Assembly (NCBI GenBank): GCA_032881465.1
Contig: CP126168.1
Coordinates: 1,550,001-1,614,000, forward strand
Source: Parvibaculaceae bacterium PLY_AMNH_Bact1
GTDB taxonomy: Bacteria; Pseudomonadota; Alphaproteobacteria; Parvibaculales; Parvibaculaceae
DNA length: 64,000 bases
Direction: 5' to 3'
Below the pieces are notes generated by a model. That model was not told the origin of the DNA. It searched no databases and worked only from the letters and a program-made list of their open reading frames with translations. This document shows, piece by piece, positions 56,644-64,000 of the stretch; the first letter of the stretch is position 1; each line of letters starts with the position of its first letter. Both the position numbers and the translations under genes were made by a program.

Positions 56644-56664
56644 CGCCCAAAATAACTTAATGTT

Positions 56665-58617
56665 TCATTCTGTTGCGCTTGGGCTTTGGGCAGATGATGG
56701 TTTTTGGCCCACCTTGACGTCTGCGCTCGTGAAGTCAGGAATGAGCCTGCCCATCAGCTCGCGAACAGCGGGATCATCGCCCTCTCCAGCCGCTTGAACC
56801 ATCGCTGATATGCCCTTCTCTACAAAGGCTCGGTCTGCCACTCGGGGACGGGCCGCCATCATGGCCGCATGGCTGGTGGGTAAAAGTTCTTCAGCATCAT
56901 CAAAAAGGTCTTCATATAGACGTTCACCAGGCCGCAGCCCTGTGATCTTAATCTCAATGTCTTCGTGGGGTGTCAGCCCTGCGAGCTTGATCATCTCGTT
57001 GGCCATATCAAGAATTTTGACGGGTTTTCCCATATCAAGGACAAGGATCGCGCCGCCTTGATCGATCGTATCATCTCGCAGAGTTGCCGCTTGAAGGACA
57101 AGTTCAACCGCCTCCCGAATGGTCATGAAGTAGCGCGTCATTTCTTCATGCGTCACGGTGATCGGACCGCCCTGACGAAGTTGTTTTTCGAACAGCGGGA
57201 TGACGGAACCAGCAGACCCCAGCACATTACCGAACCGGACCGTGACAAAGCGGGTCTGATTGCTCCGCCGAGCATCAATGTCGAGCGATTGACAATAGGT
57301 TTCTGCAATTCGCTTTGAGGCCCCCATTGCGTTGACCGGATGGGTCGCCTTGTCTGTTGAAATCATCACCATCGTGTCTATGCCATGGCGCACCGTCGCA
57401 TCAGCGATATTTTTCGTACCCAATACATTGGTGAGGACCGCTTGAGATGGCTGCGGCTCCAGCATGGGGACATGCTTCAAAGCAGCCGCATGGAAAACGA
57501 TCTCTGGCTGCTCTTGAGAGAAAACACGCTCCACATGGGCTTGATCTCGCACGTTCCCGATAATCGCTGAGCGAGACAGCCTCGAGTGTTGCTCACCAAG
57601 CTGACGATCAATCTCATAGAGGTTGAATTCTGAATTGTCGAAGAGCGTCAGATGTGCGGGGCTGAAGCTGGCAACCTGTCGGACCAACTCTGATCCGATG
57701 CTGCCGCCCGCGCCGGTAACAAGAACACGCTTATTGCCGATCAGATCCGCCATCGCATCGCGATCAAGCTCCGCCTGCGGCCTGCTCAAAAGGTCTTCAA
57801 CGTCGACAGGTCGAATATCAATTTCCTGCGCGGAAGCTTTTGTCAAAAGTGACATTTGCGGAAGACGGTCGAGTTTAAGGTTATGACCGCGCGCGGTTTC
57901 CAATAAATCTCTAACCGGTTCGCCACGCATGTCAGGATCTGCAAGCACCAGGCTTGAAAGGATACTTCTATAAGTAAGGATAATGTCAGGCAGCTTGTCC
58001 ACGTCGCCAACAATTTTGACCCCACGGATGCGACTGCCAACCGGTCGTGACCCAGTCTCTACGATGCCCAGCACTCGGTAGCGCGCATTCGGATCACGCG
58101 CCATTTTCCTGATGAAGGCTTCTGCTTCATCTGTTGCGCCGATGAGAAGAACAGATTGAACGTTGGCGAGGTCTCCCGAAATCCGCAGGAGTCCTATCTG
58201 TTTCTCGTACCACAATCGAACGCTTAGACGCGCGCCAACCAACAAAGCAGTAAGCACCATTGTATCAATGACGACCGACGAGCGAGGGATGCCGTCCAGC
58301 CGAACTGTCAGGAACATAACTACCAGAAAGGTAATGTTGATGATCAGGGCGGTGCGGCCCAACAACATCGCATCATCCACGGATATATAGCGCCACGGAA
58401 CACGGTGGAGTTTCGATTGAAAAATCACGATAGCAGCAACGAGTGTGAATATGCTCGTTGATGTCACGACCAGATCCCAATCATACTCGAATAGGTCCGA
58501 ACCCAGGCGAAGGTAAAGAGCTATCGGAAAGGAAATAGCTGCAAGCACCACGTCAAAAAGGAAAATGACGGCAGTACGTTGCCATGCACCTGACGATGGA
58601 AGGTCTTTGCTTACCAC
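56665..58617 (-). CDS. Membrane-bound UDP-sugar 4,6-dehydratase/epimerase, CapD/WbpM family
   Basis: 650 aa. Four N-terminal membrane helices (residues about 14-130), a CoA-binding-like domain (LLIGATDEAEAF near 165), then an extended SDR domain with GAGGSIGSELVRQ, AAALKHVPMLE and STDKATHPVNAMGASKR. Met replaces the usual catalytic Tyr, as in WbpM, which uses a Ser-Met-Lys triad. It likely converts UDP-GlcNAc to the 4-keto-6-deoxy sugar, the entry to rare surface sugars. GlmU/GlmS, encoded just downstream, supply the substrate. Confidence 0.93.
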   Translation of the reverse strand: MVSKDLPSSGAWQRTAVIFLFDVVLAAISFPIALYLRLGSDLFEYDWDLVVTSTSIFTLVAAIVIFQSKLHRVPWRYISVDDAMLLGRTALIINITFLVVMFLTVRLDGIPRSSVVIDTMVLTALLVGARLSVRLWYEKQIGLLRISGDLANVQSVLLIGATDEAEAFIRKMARDPNARYRVLGIVETGSRPVGSRIRGVKIVGDVDKLPDIILTYRSILSSLVLADPDMRGEPVRDLLETARGHNLKLDRLPQMSLLTKASAQEIDIRPVDVEDLLSRPQAELDRDAMADLIGNKRVLVTGAGGSIGSELVRQVASFSPAHLTLFDNSEFNLYEIDRQLGEQHSRLSRSAIIGNVRDQAHVERVFSQEQPEIVFHAAALKHVPMLEPQPSQAVLTNVLGTKNIADATVRHGIDTMVMISTDKATHPVNAMGASKRIAETYCQSLDIDARRSNQTRFVTVRFGNVLGSAGSVIPLFEKQLRQGGPITVTHEEMTRYFMTIREAVELVLQAATLRDDTIDQGGAILVLDMGKPVKILDMANEMIKLAGLTPHEDIEIKITGLRPGERLYEDLFDDAEELLPTSHAAMMAARPRVADRAFVEKGISAMVQAAGEGDDPAVRELMGRLIPDFTSADVKVGQKPSSAQSPSATE

Positions 58618-58762
58618 GCGAAATAAAGCTCCGCCGAATGATCCAGTTACGCCGCACCCCGCGACAATTCAAGGGTGTGATAGCATGCCTATCATGGCTC
58701 TGTCACCGAATGAACTAGGCACAAAACCTTGCTTTTCTGGGGATTGGGCCCGATAGCCCAGG

Positions 58763-59749
58763 TTATTCTGCAGCCTGAACCAGCTTGCTTTCCCAGCCAT
58801 AGGCATGTCGCACGATTTCATCCAGATCGTCATGCTTTGGCGTCCACCCGAGCCTTTGGCGCGCAAGTTCGGCATTTGCGACAATTTCATCTGGGTCGCC
58901 GGCGCGTCTCGCGTCCAAACGGGCGTCAATCGTCTTTCCTGCAACACGCTCAACAGCTTCAATTACTTGTTTCACACTTGATCCGTGGCCATAGCCGCAA
59001 TTAGCGATCAGGCTTTCACCTCCTGAACGGAGGTATTTCACGGCTGCTTCATGTGCGGAAATCAAATCACTAACATGGATATAGTCGCGAACACCGGTTC
59101 CATCTGGTGTCGCGTAGTCATCGCCGAAAATTTTCACGTGATCTCGAACGCCAAGAGCAGCTTGAACGGCAACCTTAATGAGGTGTGTTGCGTCTTTTGT
59201 AGACTGTCCGGAACGCCCTGCTGGATCTGCGCCCGCGACATTAAAATATCTAAGGACGACATAGGTAAGGTCGTGGGCGGCGGCGACATCTTGCAACATC
59301 CACTCGCTCATCAACTTTGAGCGTCCATATGGAGACATCGGGGCTAACTGAACATCTTCTGTTACAGGTATCTTCTCCGGAGAGCCGTAGACTGCCGCAG
59401 TCGACGAAAAGACAAAGCGTGAAACATTCTCTTTCACACAACACTCGATAAGGCTGCGGGTCTTGGCAGTGTTGTTGGAATAGTATTTGAGCGGATCGGC
59501 AACAGACTCAGGCACCACGATTGAGCCCGCAAAATGGACGACGTCCGTAATGTTTTTGCGTTGGATTGTGCCGCGAACAAGCTCTGCGTCGCCGATGTCC
59601 CCTTCAACAAGTTCTGCGCGTGTGTCGACTGCCGCTTTGAGACCAGTCGACAGGTTATCCAGGACTGTGACCTCTTCACCCGCATCAGCGAGCGCCAGCA
59701 CCATGTGGCTGCCAATATACCCCGCGCCACCTGTAACAAGAACGCTCAT
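58763..59749 (-). CDS. galE: UDP-glucose 4-epimerase GalE
   Basis: Interconverts UDP-glucose and UDP-galactose, 328 aa. VLVTGGAGYIGSHMVLAL is the NAD glycine motif, STAAVYGSPEKIPVTE holds the catalytic Ser/Thr and SPYGRSKLMSEWML the Tyr-Lys pair; PDGTGVRDYIHVSDL is the GalE signature. ATG 59749 is preferred as GGAGAGAGG stands just before it. Supplies galactose units for the surface-glycan genes around it. Confidence 0.95.
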   Translation of the reverse strand: MSVLVTGGAGYIGSHMVLALADAGEEVTVLDNLSTGLKAAVDTRAELVEGDIGDAELVRGTIQRKNITDVVHFAGSIVVPESVADPLKYYSNNTAKTRSLIECCVKENVSRFVFSSTAAVYGSPEKIPVTEDVQLAPMSPYGRSKLMSEWMLQDVAAAHDLTYVVLRYFNVAGADPAGRSGQSTKDATHLIKVAVQAALGVRDHVKIFGDDYATPDGTGVRDYIHVSDLISAHEAAVKYLRSGGESLIANCGYGHGSSVKQVIEAVERVAGKTIDARLDARRAGDPDEIVANAELARQRLGWTPKHDDLDEIVRHAYGWESKLVQAAE

Positions 59750-59781
59750 ACCTCTCTCCCAGTCCATATTCCTTAGGATGG

Positions 59782-61443
59782 TTATACCCGGAAGTTTCTA
59801 TCCACGTAATTAACGAGCTGTTCGACGCAGGCCTCAATGGTTTTGGCGCCTGTGTCCACCACCAATTCGGGCGTGTCTGGTGCCTCGTAGGGGGCGGATA
59901 TTCCGGTGAAATCTGGAATGTCGCCTTTCAGGGCCCGCTCATACAGGCCCTTTGGATCGCGTTTGATACAGGTCTCAATATCGGCCCGAATGTACACTTC
60001 GTGGAAGGAGGAATATGCCGCGTGGCGTGCCCTGTCTCGATCAGACCTATAGGGCGAGATGAACGAAGAAATGACGATGACCCCGGCTTGGCGAAAGAGG
60101 GCCGCCACCTCCCCAACCCGCCGGATATTCTCTGAGCGGTCGTCTGGGGAGAACCCCAGATTAGATGTAAGTCCCTGTCGAACATTATCACCGTCGAGCA
60201 CGAAGACCTGGTAGCCCTTTTCGAACAGACGTGCTTCCAGTTCAACGGCAAGTGTCGATTTGCCTGAACCAGACAGACCTGTGAACCAAAGCACGCCACC
60301 TTCATGGCCGTTCCGAGAAGCCCGCGCTCTCTCTCCTACGGCGAATTCGATGGGTGTTGTGTTAACAGCCTTTGATGTCAACAAATGCCGCTGGTCGGCA
60401 TAACCTTCCATCGAGATATGGCCGACCGCGAGCAGACTGGCATCGTTGCTTACATCGAAAAGCTTGATTTCTGCGGCTTCAGGATGGCTCCCAATATGAT
60501 CGATGGCGACGACATGGTCGACGCGCACAATAAGCTCAACCAGGCAGCCAGCTGCTATTTCGGTGTTGGAGATTGTCTTGAACGTAGAGGGCGACATGAT
60601 TTGCTCAACAGACTGCACAGCGCCGTGCGTGGTCCCGTAAACGGTTTCAACGACTATTGGATCGCCCTGTGCCAGAACCTCTCCGGACCAAAGCGCTTTG
60701 ACGCGAAAAACATCCGTCTCAACCGGTGGTGCCTCGTGATGAGAAATGACTTCACCTGGCTCCACAAAATGGGGGGCCTCGAAAGTGAGTTTAAGCAAGC
60801 CATCATTGGAATCAGAAACCGTTTGCACCATGCCTTTCTGGTTGGAAGGAGAGCTCATTACCTGGTCGCCCGGAGTGACTGTGCCTGAAAGGAGATATCC
60901 CGTAACGGCCCACGTGCCGTTTTCGCTCGTAGATGAGACGACCTTCATGCGCAGCGGCGGCACCGCAGCCAAAGAAGATTGCTGGGTTGCGCTCGTTGAG
61001 CCTTCTTCTCGCCACCAGGGAATGAGATCGGGTTGACCGAGTGGCAGTGGGCCAAAAAACGAGGGCGTGAGATTTATAGCGGCAAGGACATCTCGGAATT
61101 CTTCTTGGATGAGCTCGAACTGGTCCTGCTCATACCCAATCAAATCCAGATTAGTGACCAGCACAATTGGGTCTGCGAGATCCAGGAACCGCACCAGCTG
61201 CGCGTAATGCATGTCCTGCTCCCCAATGCCTTCTGTGGCATCAAGAACGATTACCGGCGTCGTCAGGACGCCAGCGGAAGCTGAAGAGCTGAACCAATCG
61301 TTGGCGGAAAACATGGTGGCCGCTGAAAAATTCATTCGCGCGACCGCGTCCGATACCCTTTTCTGATCGCCTCTTTCACTGCCGAATATGACGCACTGCC
61401 TACCTGCGCCTTTGATATTGGAATATGGAGCTGGAGGTGCCAC
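59782..61443 (-). CDS. APS kinase fused to a degenerate CysN-type GTPase
   Basis: 553 aa. Residues about 375-553 are a complete adenylylsulfate kinase: Walker A FTGLSGSGKSTLA, DGDNVRQGL, SFISPYRSDRDRAR and KRDPKGLYERA. Residues 1-345 derive from the CysN/NodQ elongation-factor-like GTPase with its beta-barrel domains, but the G1 P-loop is missing and the N-K-x-D motif has become TNLDLIGYEQ. It should make PAPS from APS yet is unlikely to hydrolyse GTP. No cysD is adjacent. Starts with GTG and has a weak ribosome-binding site. Confidence 0.85.
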   Translation of the reverse strand: MAPPAPYSNIKGAGRQCVIFGSERGDQKRVSDAVARMNFSAATMFSANDWFSSSASAGVLTTPVIVLDATEGIGEQDMHYAQLVRFLDLADPIVLVTNLDLIGYEQDQFELIQEEFRDVLAAINLTPSFFGPLPLGQPDLIPWWREEGSTSATQQSSLAAVPPLRMKVVSSTSENGTWAVTGYLLSGTVTPGDQVMSSPSNQKGMVQTVSDSNDGLLKLTFEAPHFVEPGEVISHHEAPPVETDVFRVKALWSGEVLAQGDPIVVETVYGTTHGAVQSVEQIMSPSTFKTISNTEIAAGCLVELIVRVDHVVAIDHIGSHPEAAEIKLFDVSNDASLLAVGHISMEGYADQRHLLTSKAVNTTPIEFAVGERARASRNGHEGGVLWFTGLSGSGKSTLAVELEARLFEKGYQVFVLDGDNVRQGLTSNLGFSPDDRSENIRRVGEVAALFRQAGVIVISSFISPYRSDRDRARHAAYSSFHEVYIRADIETCIKRDPKGLYERALKGDIPDFTGISAPYEAPDTPELVVDTGAKTIEACVEQLVNYVDRNFRV

Positions 61444-61546
61444 GAGAAACTCTATTCACAAGAAAAAATGGGAAATTGAAATATTTCCAATTATTTGATG
61501 TGGAGTTATACACGTGCCCGGCGGAAATCAAGGCCTTACGACACCA

Positions 61547-61831
61547 TTAGCGCTGACGGCGCACCCTATTGCGCTTAACAGGGCGCGGGGGCGGCGCAAG
61601 CCCGTTTGATGATCTGTGCATTGGTCCCTTGCCCGCCGAATGGGCAAGAGCCTTCAGATCCTTGCGAAGTCCTTCCAGGGTAGCCGATTGAGACCTATTC
61701 CGAAGGGATGTCGCCATCAGCAACTGGGCGATGATCAGCAGAACAAGGGCGATGCCGAAGGCGACAATTCCGGCTTGGGCCGCCATTGGCAGTGAAAAAA
61801 ATCCGTCAAAATCCATCGTCTGTAGCCCCAT
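61547..61831 (-). CDS. Small single-pass membrane protein of unknown function
   Basis: Not recognised. About 94 aa from ATG 61831 (or 89 from ATG 61816), with one helix at residues about 18-40 (AGIVAFGIALVLLIIAQLLMA) and a basic Pro/Arg-rich C-terminus (PPPRPVKRNRVRRQR). The frame is open to 62032 but the extra part looks non-coding. The positive tail after the helix suggests it stays in the cytoplasm. Confidence 0.5.
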   Translation of the reverse strand: MGLQTMDFDGFFSLPMAAQAGIVAFGIALVLLIIAQLLMATSLRNRSQSATLEGLRKDLKALAHSAGKGPMHRSSNGLAPPPRPVKRNRVRRQR

Positions 61832-62126
61832 CCCTGTTTTCAGCGCTTTGGCCAGAACTTCTGTGCTCCAGACCTCGTTTGGCCGAGACAAGAGCAAAAG
61901 TCGGGCCGGATCGCCAATGCGAGCTGTGCTGCGCATTTCATATGCTGGGCCGAGATATGGTTGACGAAATATTAAGCGAACTGCCTGCAAAGTGAGCGAA
62001 GAAGCTCCTGCATTGGTGGAATTTGACCGCATCCGCGACTCACTCTACCCAGAACCATGGGTTTCGCGCCGGTATTCATCACCGAGTGCACTTCGGTAGC
62101 AACTGATGAACTTGGGGATTGGACGA

Positions 62127-62735
62127 ATGTCCCAACAAAACAAACGAACAAGGCGATCGCTGCCCAATTACCTCCTCTTTGGATGTCTTGTGGTGGGAAT
62201 AGCGGCTTGCGCAGGCCCTGGCGGGCAGACAACGGCAGGCACGACACCTGGTGGAAACGAAACGCTGGAGCAACGTGTTGAGCGTCTGGAGCGGGACTTG
62301 GCGACGCTGAGGATCGATTATTCTGTTGTGCGGCCTTCAATGGAGCGGATCGTCTCGGCAGAGAGTGGCATTGAAGCCCGCCTTCAAGCCATTGAGGGGG
62401 CATTTGGCCCAATAACAGCGTCCATTTCGCCCGAAGCTACTGATGTCGCAGCGTACAACTCCCCGACCGCATCAGCCTTTCCATCAGTTGGCATTCATCT
62501 GGCGTCCTATCGGGATACGGAAAACGTCAGGAGAGGTTGGAATGAATTGGTCGCTGGACATGGCGATCTGCTCGCGGATCTCGATCTCAAAGTGGTGGAC
62601 TATCGAAGCGCACATGATGGCCTGTACCGCCGTCTCGTCGCGGGGCCGGTTGATCCGGCGGCTGCGGAAAGTAGATGTGCCAGCTTGAAAGACCGAGGCA
62701 TCTGGTGCCAGGTTGTACCGTTGAGGGCGCCTTAA
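62127..62735 (+). CDS. Lipoprotein with C-terminal SPOR-like domain
   Basis: 202 aa. A lipoprotein signal ends in the lipobox GIAAC near residue 28, followed by a Gly/Thr-rich linker, a short coiled coil (LEQRVERLERDLATLRIDY) and a SPOR-like domain from SVGIHLASYRDTENVRRGW to the end. Cys-x9-Cys sits in the same place as in the SPOR protein at 51715-53253. Likely an outer-membrane lipoprotein touching peptidoglycan. The stop overlaps the convergent DUF2920 gene by 4 bases. Confidence 0.78.
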   Translation: MSQQNKRTRRSLPNYLLFGCLVVGIAACAGPGGQTTAGTTPGGNETLEQRVERLERDLATLRIDYSVVRPSMERIVSAESGIEARLQAIEGAFGPITASISPEATDVAAYNSPTASAFPSVGIHLASYRDTENVRRGWNELVAGHGDLLADLDLKVVDYRSAHDGLYRRLVAGPVDPAAAESRCASLKDRGIWCQVVPLRAP

Positions 62736-63952
62736 CCCGCCAGCCTCTCGACGGCAGGCTTGTCGAACTGGCGTCCTTCGCATTTAACGTCAGCATGCAA
62801 ACTACCTGCCTGGTGGCGCAGTCTATAGGTGTATTTGGGGCCATGGAAATGCAGAACGGATCCTAGATCGCGATCTGTCCTGCCATTTCTTTTTTCTAAT
62901 GTAGGGTAGTACTTGTCAAACAGGAGCTCCAACGCGATACCCATGCCATGATCCAGTGACTTGATAAACTTTCCGTCCACATCCCGCTCTTCAACAATAT
63001 CAAGTTGAACATTGTAACCAAGAGCGTTTAGGACTTCGGCCTGTTGTACTTTTGCCGCCGGTGGCGAGATGTTGTCGAAACGGGAATGGATCATCCGAAA
63101 TTGGCATTTCCTCTCAGAGGTTTCGGAAATATGACCCAAATGTTCGCAGTGTCCGACATCTCTGATCAACGCGCGGTCAGTATCAAAAAAGTACGGTTCT
63201 GTCGGCGTCTTGAATTGCCATAAACTCTTCGTCGAACAGTGGTGAGTCAGATTCAGATGCGACTCTGTGATGCTGATTTCTCTAAACTGTCCATCAAGGT
63301 AAATCGGAATTGCTTCAGTATAGGCCGACGCGTCGATGACACCGTTGATCGTGTTGGGTGCAAACTTGTGGATCATATGCGCAAGATATCCGCCATGAGA
63401 TGATCCCATACAAACAATGTTTGTTTGGTCGAACGCAATATCAGAATCCAAAAGAACATTTAGGACCGCCAGATGGTCAAGAGCAGCTAGGACACCGAAG
63501 TTTTGATAGTCCCCGTCAGGTGGCTGAATAATCGTATTCAGCTCAACCGGATTGGATTTCGCTGGCAACAGAAGTGCGAGCATATCGTTGATATTGGTGA
63601 GGGGTCGGTCCACCTTACCGCCCGCTGAAATGAAGCGGCCGAATGCCTCGTAGATTGAATCAGATTGAACATCCAATACAACTGGGGCAACGCCATCTGA
63701 GCGATGTGGACGGCAGACATTACAATGAGCGTCGACGGATACTGCGACCAGGTTGTACTTGGCCGCAATGTAGCGCCGCAACATTGTGTAATAGCCTTCA
63801 TCTCTTTCGCTCCCCATGCCGGGCACGATGAAGACCAAACCTTCTGCTGCGTCACTTTCCGGCACTTCGACGATGGCCGTCACCGGCCTCTGCCTAGGCG
63901 CGCCCAACTCAAAATCAGGTTGTCCATCAATCTCAAATCTATGCGAGGTCAT
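62732..63952 (-). CDS. DUF2920-family alpha/beta hydrolase
   Basis: 406 aa, probably cytoplasmic. GLVFIVPGMGSERDEGYYTMLRRYIAAKYNLVAVSVDAHCN opens the hydrolase fold, DGDYQNFGVLAALDHL and MGSSHGGYLAHMIHKFAPNTINGVIDASAY match DUF2920, with the nucleophile Ser in G-S-S-H-G-G, and SLDHGMGIALELLFDKYY supplies the late His. In Campylobacter this family lies in flagellin-glycosylation loci. Its presence next to galE, the dehydratase and APS kinase suggests a glycan-modification island continuing past the window end. Confidence 0.75.
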   Translation of the reverse strand: MTSHRFEIDGQPDFELGAPRQRPVTAIVEVPESDAAEGLVFIVPGMGSERDEGYYTMLRRYIAAKYNLVAVSVDAHCNVCRPHRSDGVAPVVLDVQSDSIYEAFGRFISAGGKVDRPLTNINDMLALLLPAKSNPVELNTIIQPPDGDYQNFGVLAALDHLAVLNVLLDSDIAFDQTNIVCMGSSHGGYLAHMIHKFAPNTINGVIDASAYTEAIPIYLDGQFREISITESHLNLTHHCSTKSLWQFKTPTEPYFFDTDRALIRDVGHCEHLGHISETSERKCQFRMIHSRFDNISPPAAKVQQAEVLNALGYNVQLDIVEERDVDGKFIKSLDHGMGIALELLFDKYYPTLEKRNGRTDRDLGSVLHFHGPKYTYRLRHQAGSLHADVKCEGRQFDKPAVERLAG

Positions 63953-64000
63953 GAGTGCTCTCTTTTGTCAGTTTTAGAGCTTCATCCGCTAAGGATACGA

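Noticed and set aside
61460-61500. Near-palindromic AT-rich stretch upstream of the APS kinase fusion as an operator
   Set aside because: ATTG-AAATATTT-CCAAT is only a partial dyad in a generally AT-rich promoter region and could arise by chance; too weak to call.

Overview
The window is a dense stretch of a chromosome from what looks like an alphaproteobacterium. Reasons: the recG / sdhE-mfd block, an IalB-family periplasmic protein, a DUF502 membrane protein, a TPR-SPOR protein, HspQ, a single-chain BC-BCCP-CT acyl-CoA carboxylase, and many CoA-linked catabolic genes as in Parvibaculum/Rhodobiaceae-type marine bacteria. The family-level guess is weak; the class-level guess is fairly firm. 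Base composition looks moderately GC-rich and even by eye, with a somewhat AT-richer patch near 31.5-32.8 kb. I see no rRNA, tRNA, CRISPR array, insertion sequence or phage gene, and no gene-free gap above 300 bases.

Layout. 1-13 kb: 3' part of katG, a Stf0-type sulfotransferase, a DEAD-box RNA helicase, a saccharopine-dehydrogenase-like reductase, a class II aldolase, a Crp/Fnr regulator with a CRP-like palindrome in front of it, a frameshifted single-chain acyl-CoA carboxylase, an AIM24-type protein, a PaaI thioesterase, a small secreted protein and a dienelactone hydrolase. 13-21.8 kb: a GST, an MFS carrier / gamma-carbonic-anhydrase-like / malyl-CoA-lyase-like run, an Old Yellow Enzyme with a GT9 protein, a ChbG/HpnK deacetylase, HspQ and a hexapeptide acyltransferase. 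21.8-34 kb: a 34-residue membrane protein behind a perfect FNR/FixK box and a palindrome that covers its ribosome-binding site, IalB, a YejA-type binding protein, nitronate monooxygenase, an amidohydrolase, a VOC protein, a histidine phosphatase, a CaiB/BaiF CoA-transferase, an acyl-CoA ligase, and two tandem paralogues of a family I do not recognise.

34-51 kb: DNA repair and housekeeping (mfd, sdhE, recG, DUF502), then a probable operon of a carotenoid-hydratase-like protein, an APH-type kinase, DUF6285, an enoyl-CoA hydratase and a DUF3089 hydrolase, a PAS protein, a LysR/methyltransferase divergent pair, and a thiolase plus a ketoacyl-synthase-III-like protein without its usual catalytic Cys. 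51-64 kb: envelope and glycan precursor supply: TPR-SPOR protein, glmU-glmS (UDP-GlcNAc), a CapD/WbpM-type UDP-sugar dehydratase, galE, an APS kinase fused to a decayed GTPase (sulfate activation), a SPOR lipoprotein, and a DUF2920 hydrolase of the kind found in flagellin-glycosylation loci. With the Stf0 sulfotransferase at 1.8 kb, this suggests sulfated or otherwise decorated surface glycans.

The best leads are the FNR-box/hairpin/34-residue membrane protein unit (21802-21974), the tandem unknown paralogues (31368-32730), the pseudo-GTPase-APS kinase fusion (59782-61443) and the carboxylase frameshift (about 8840). All function calls come from reading motifs and recalled family patterns; no database search was run.
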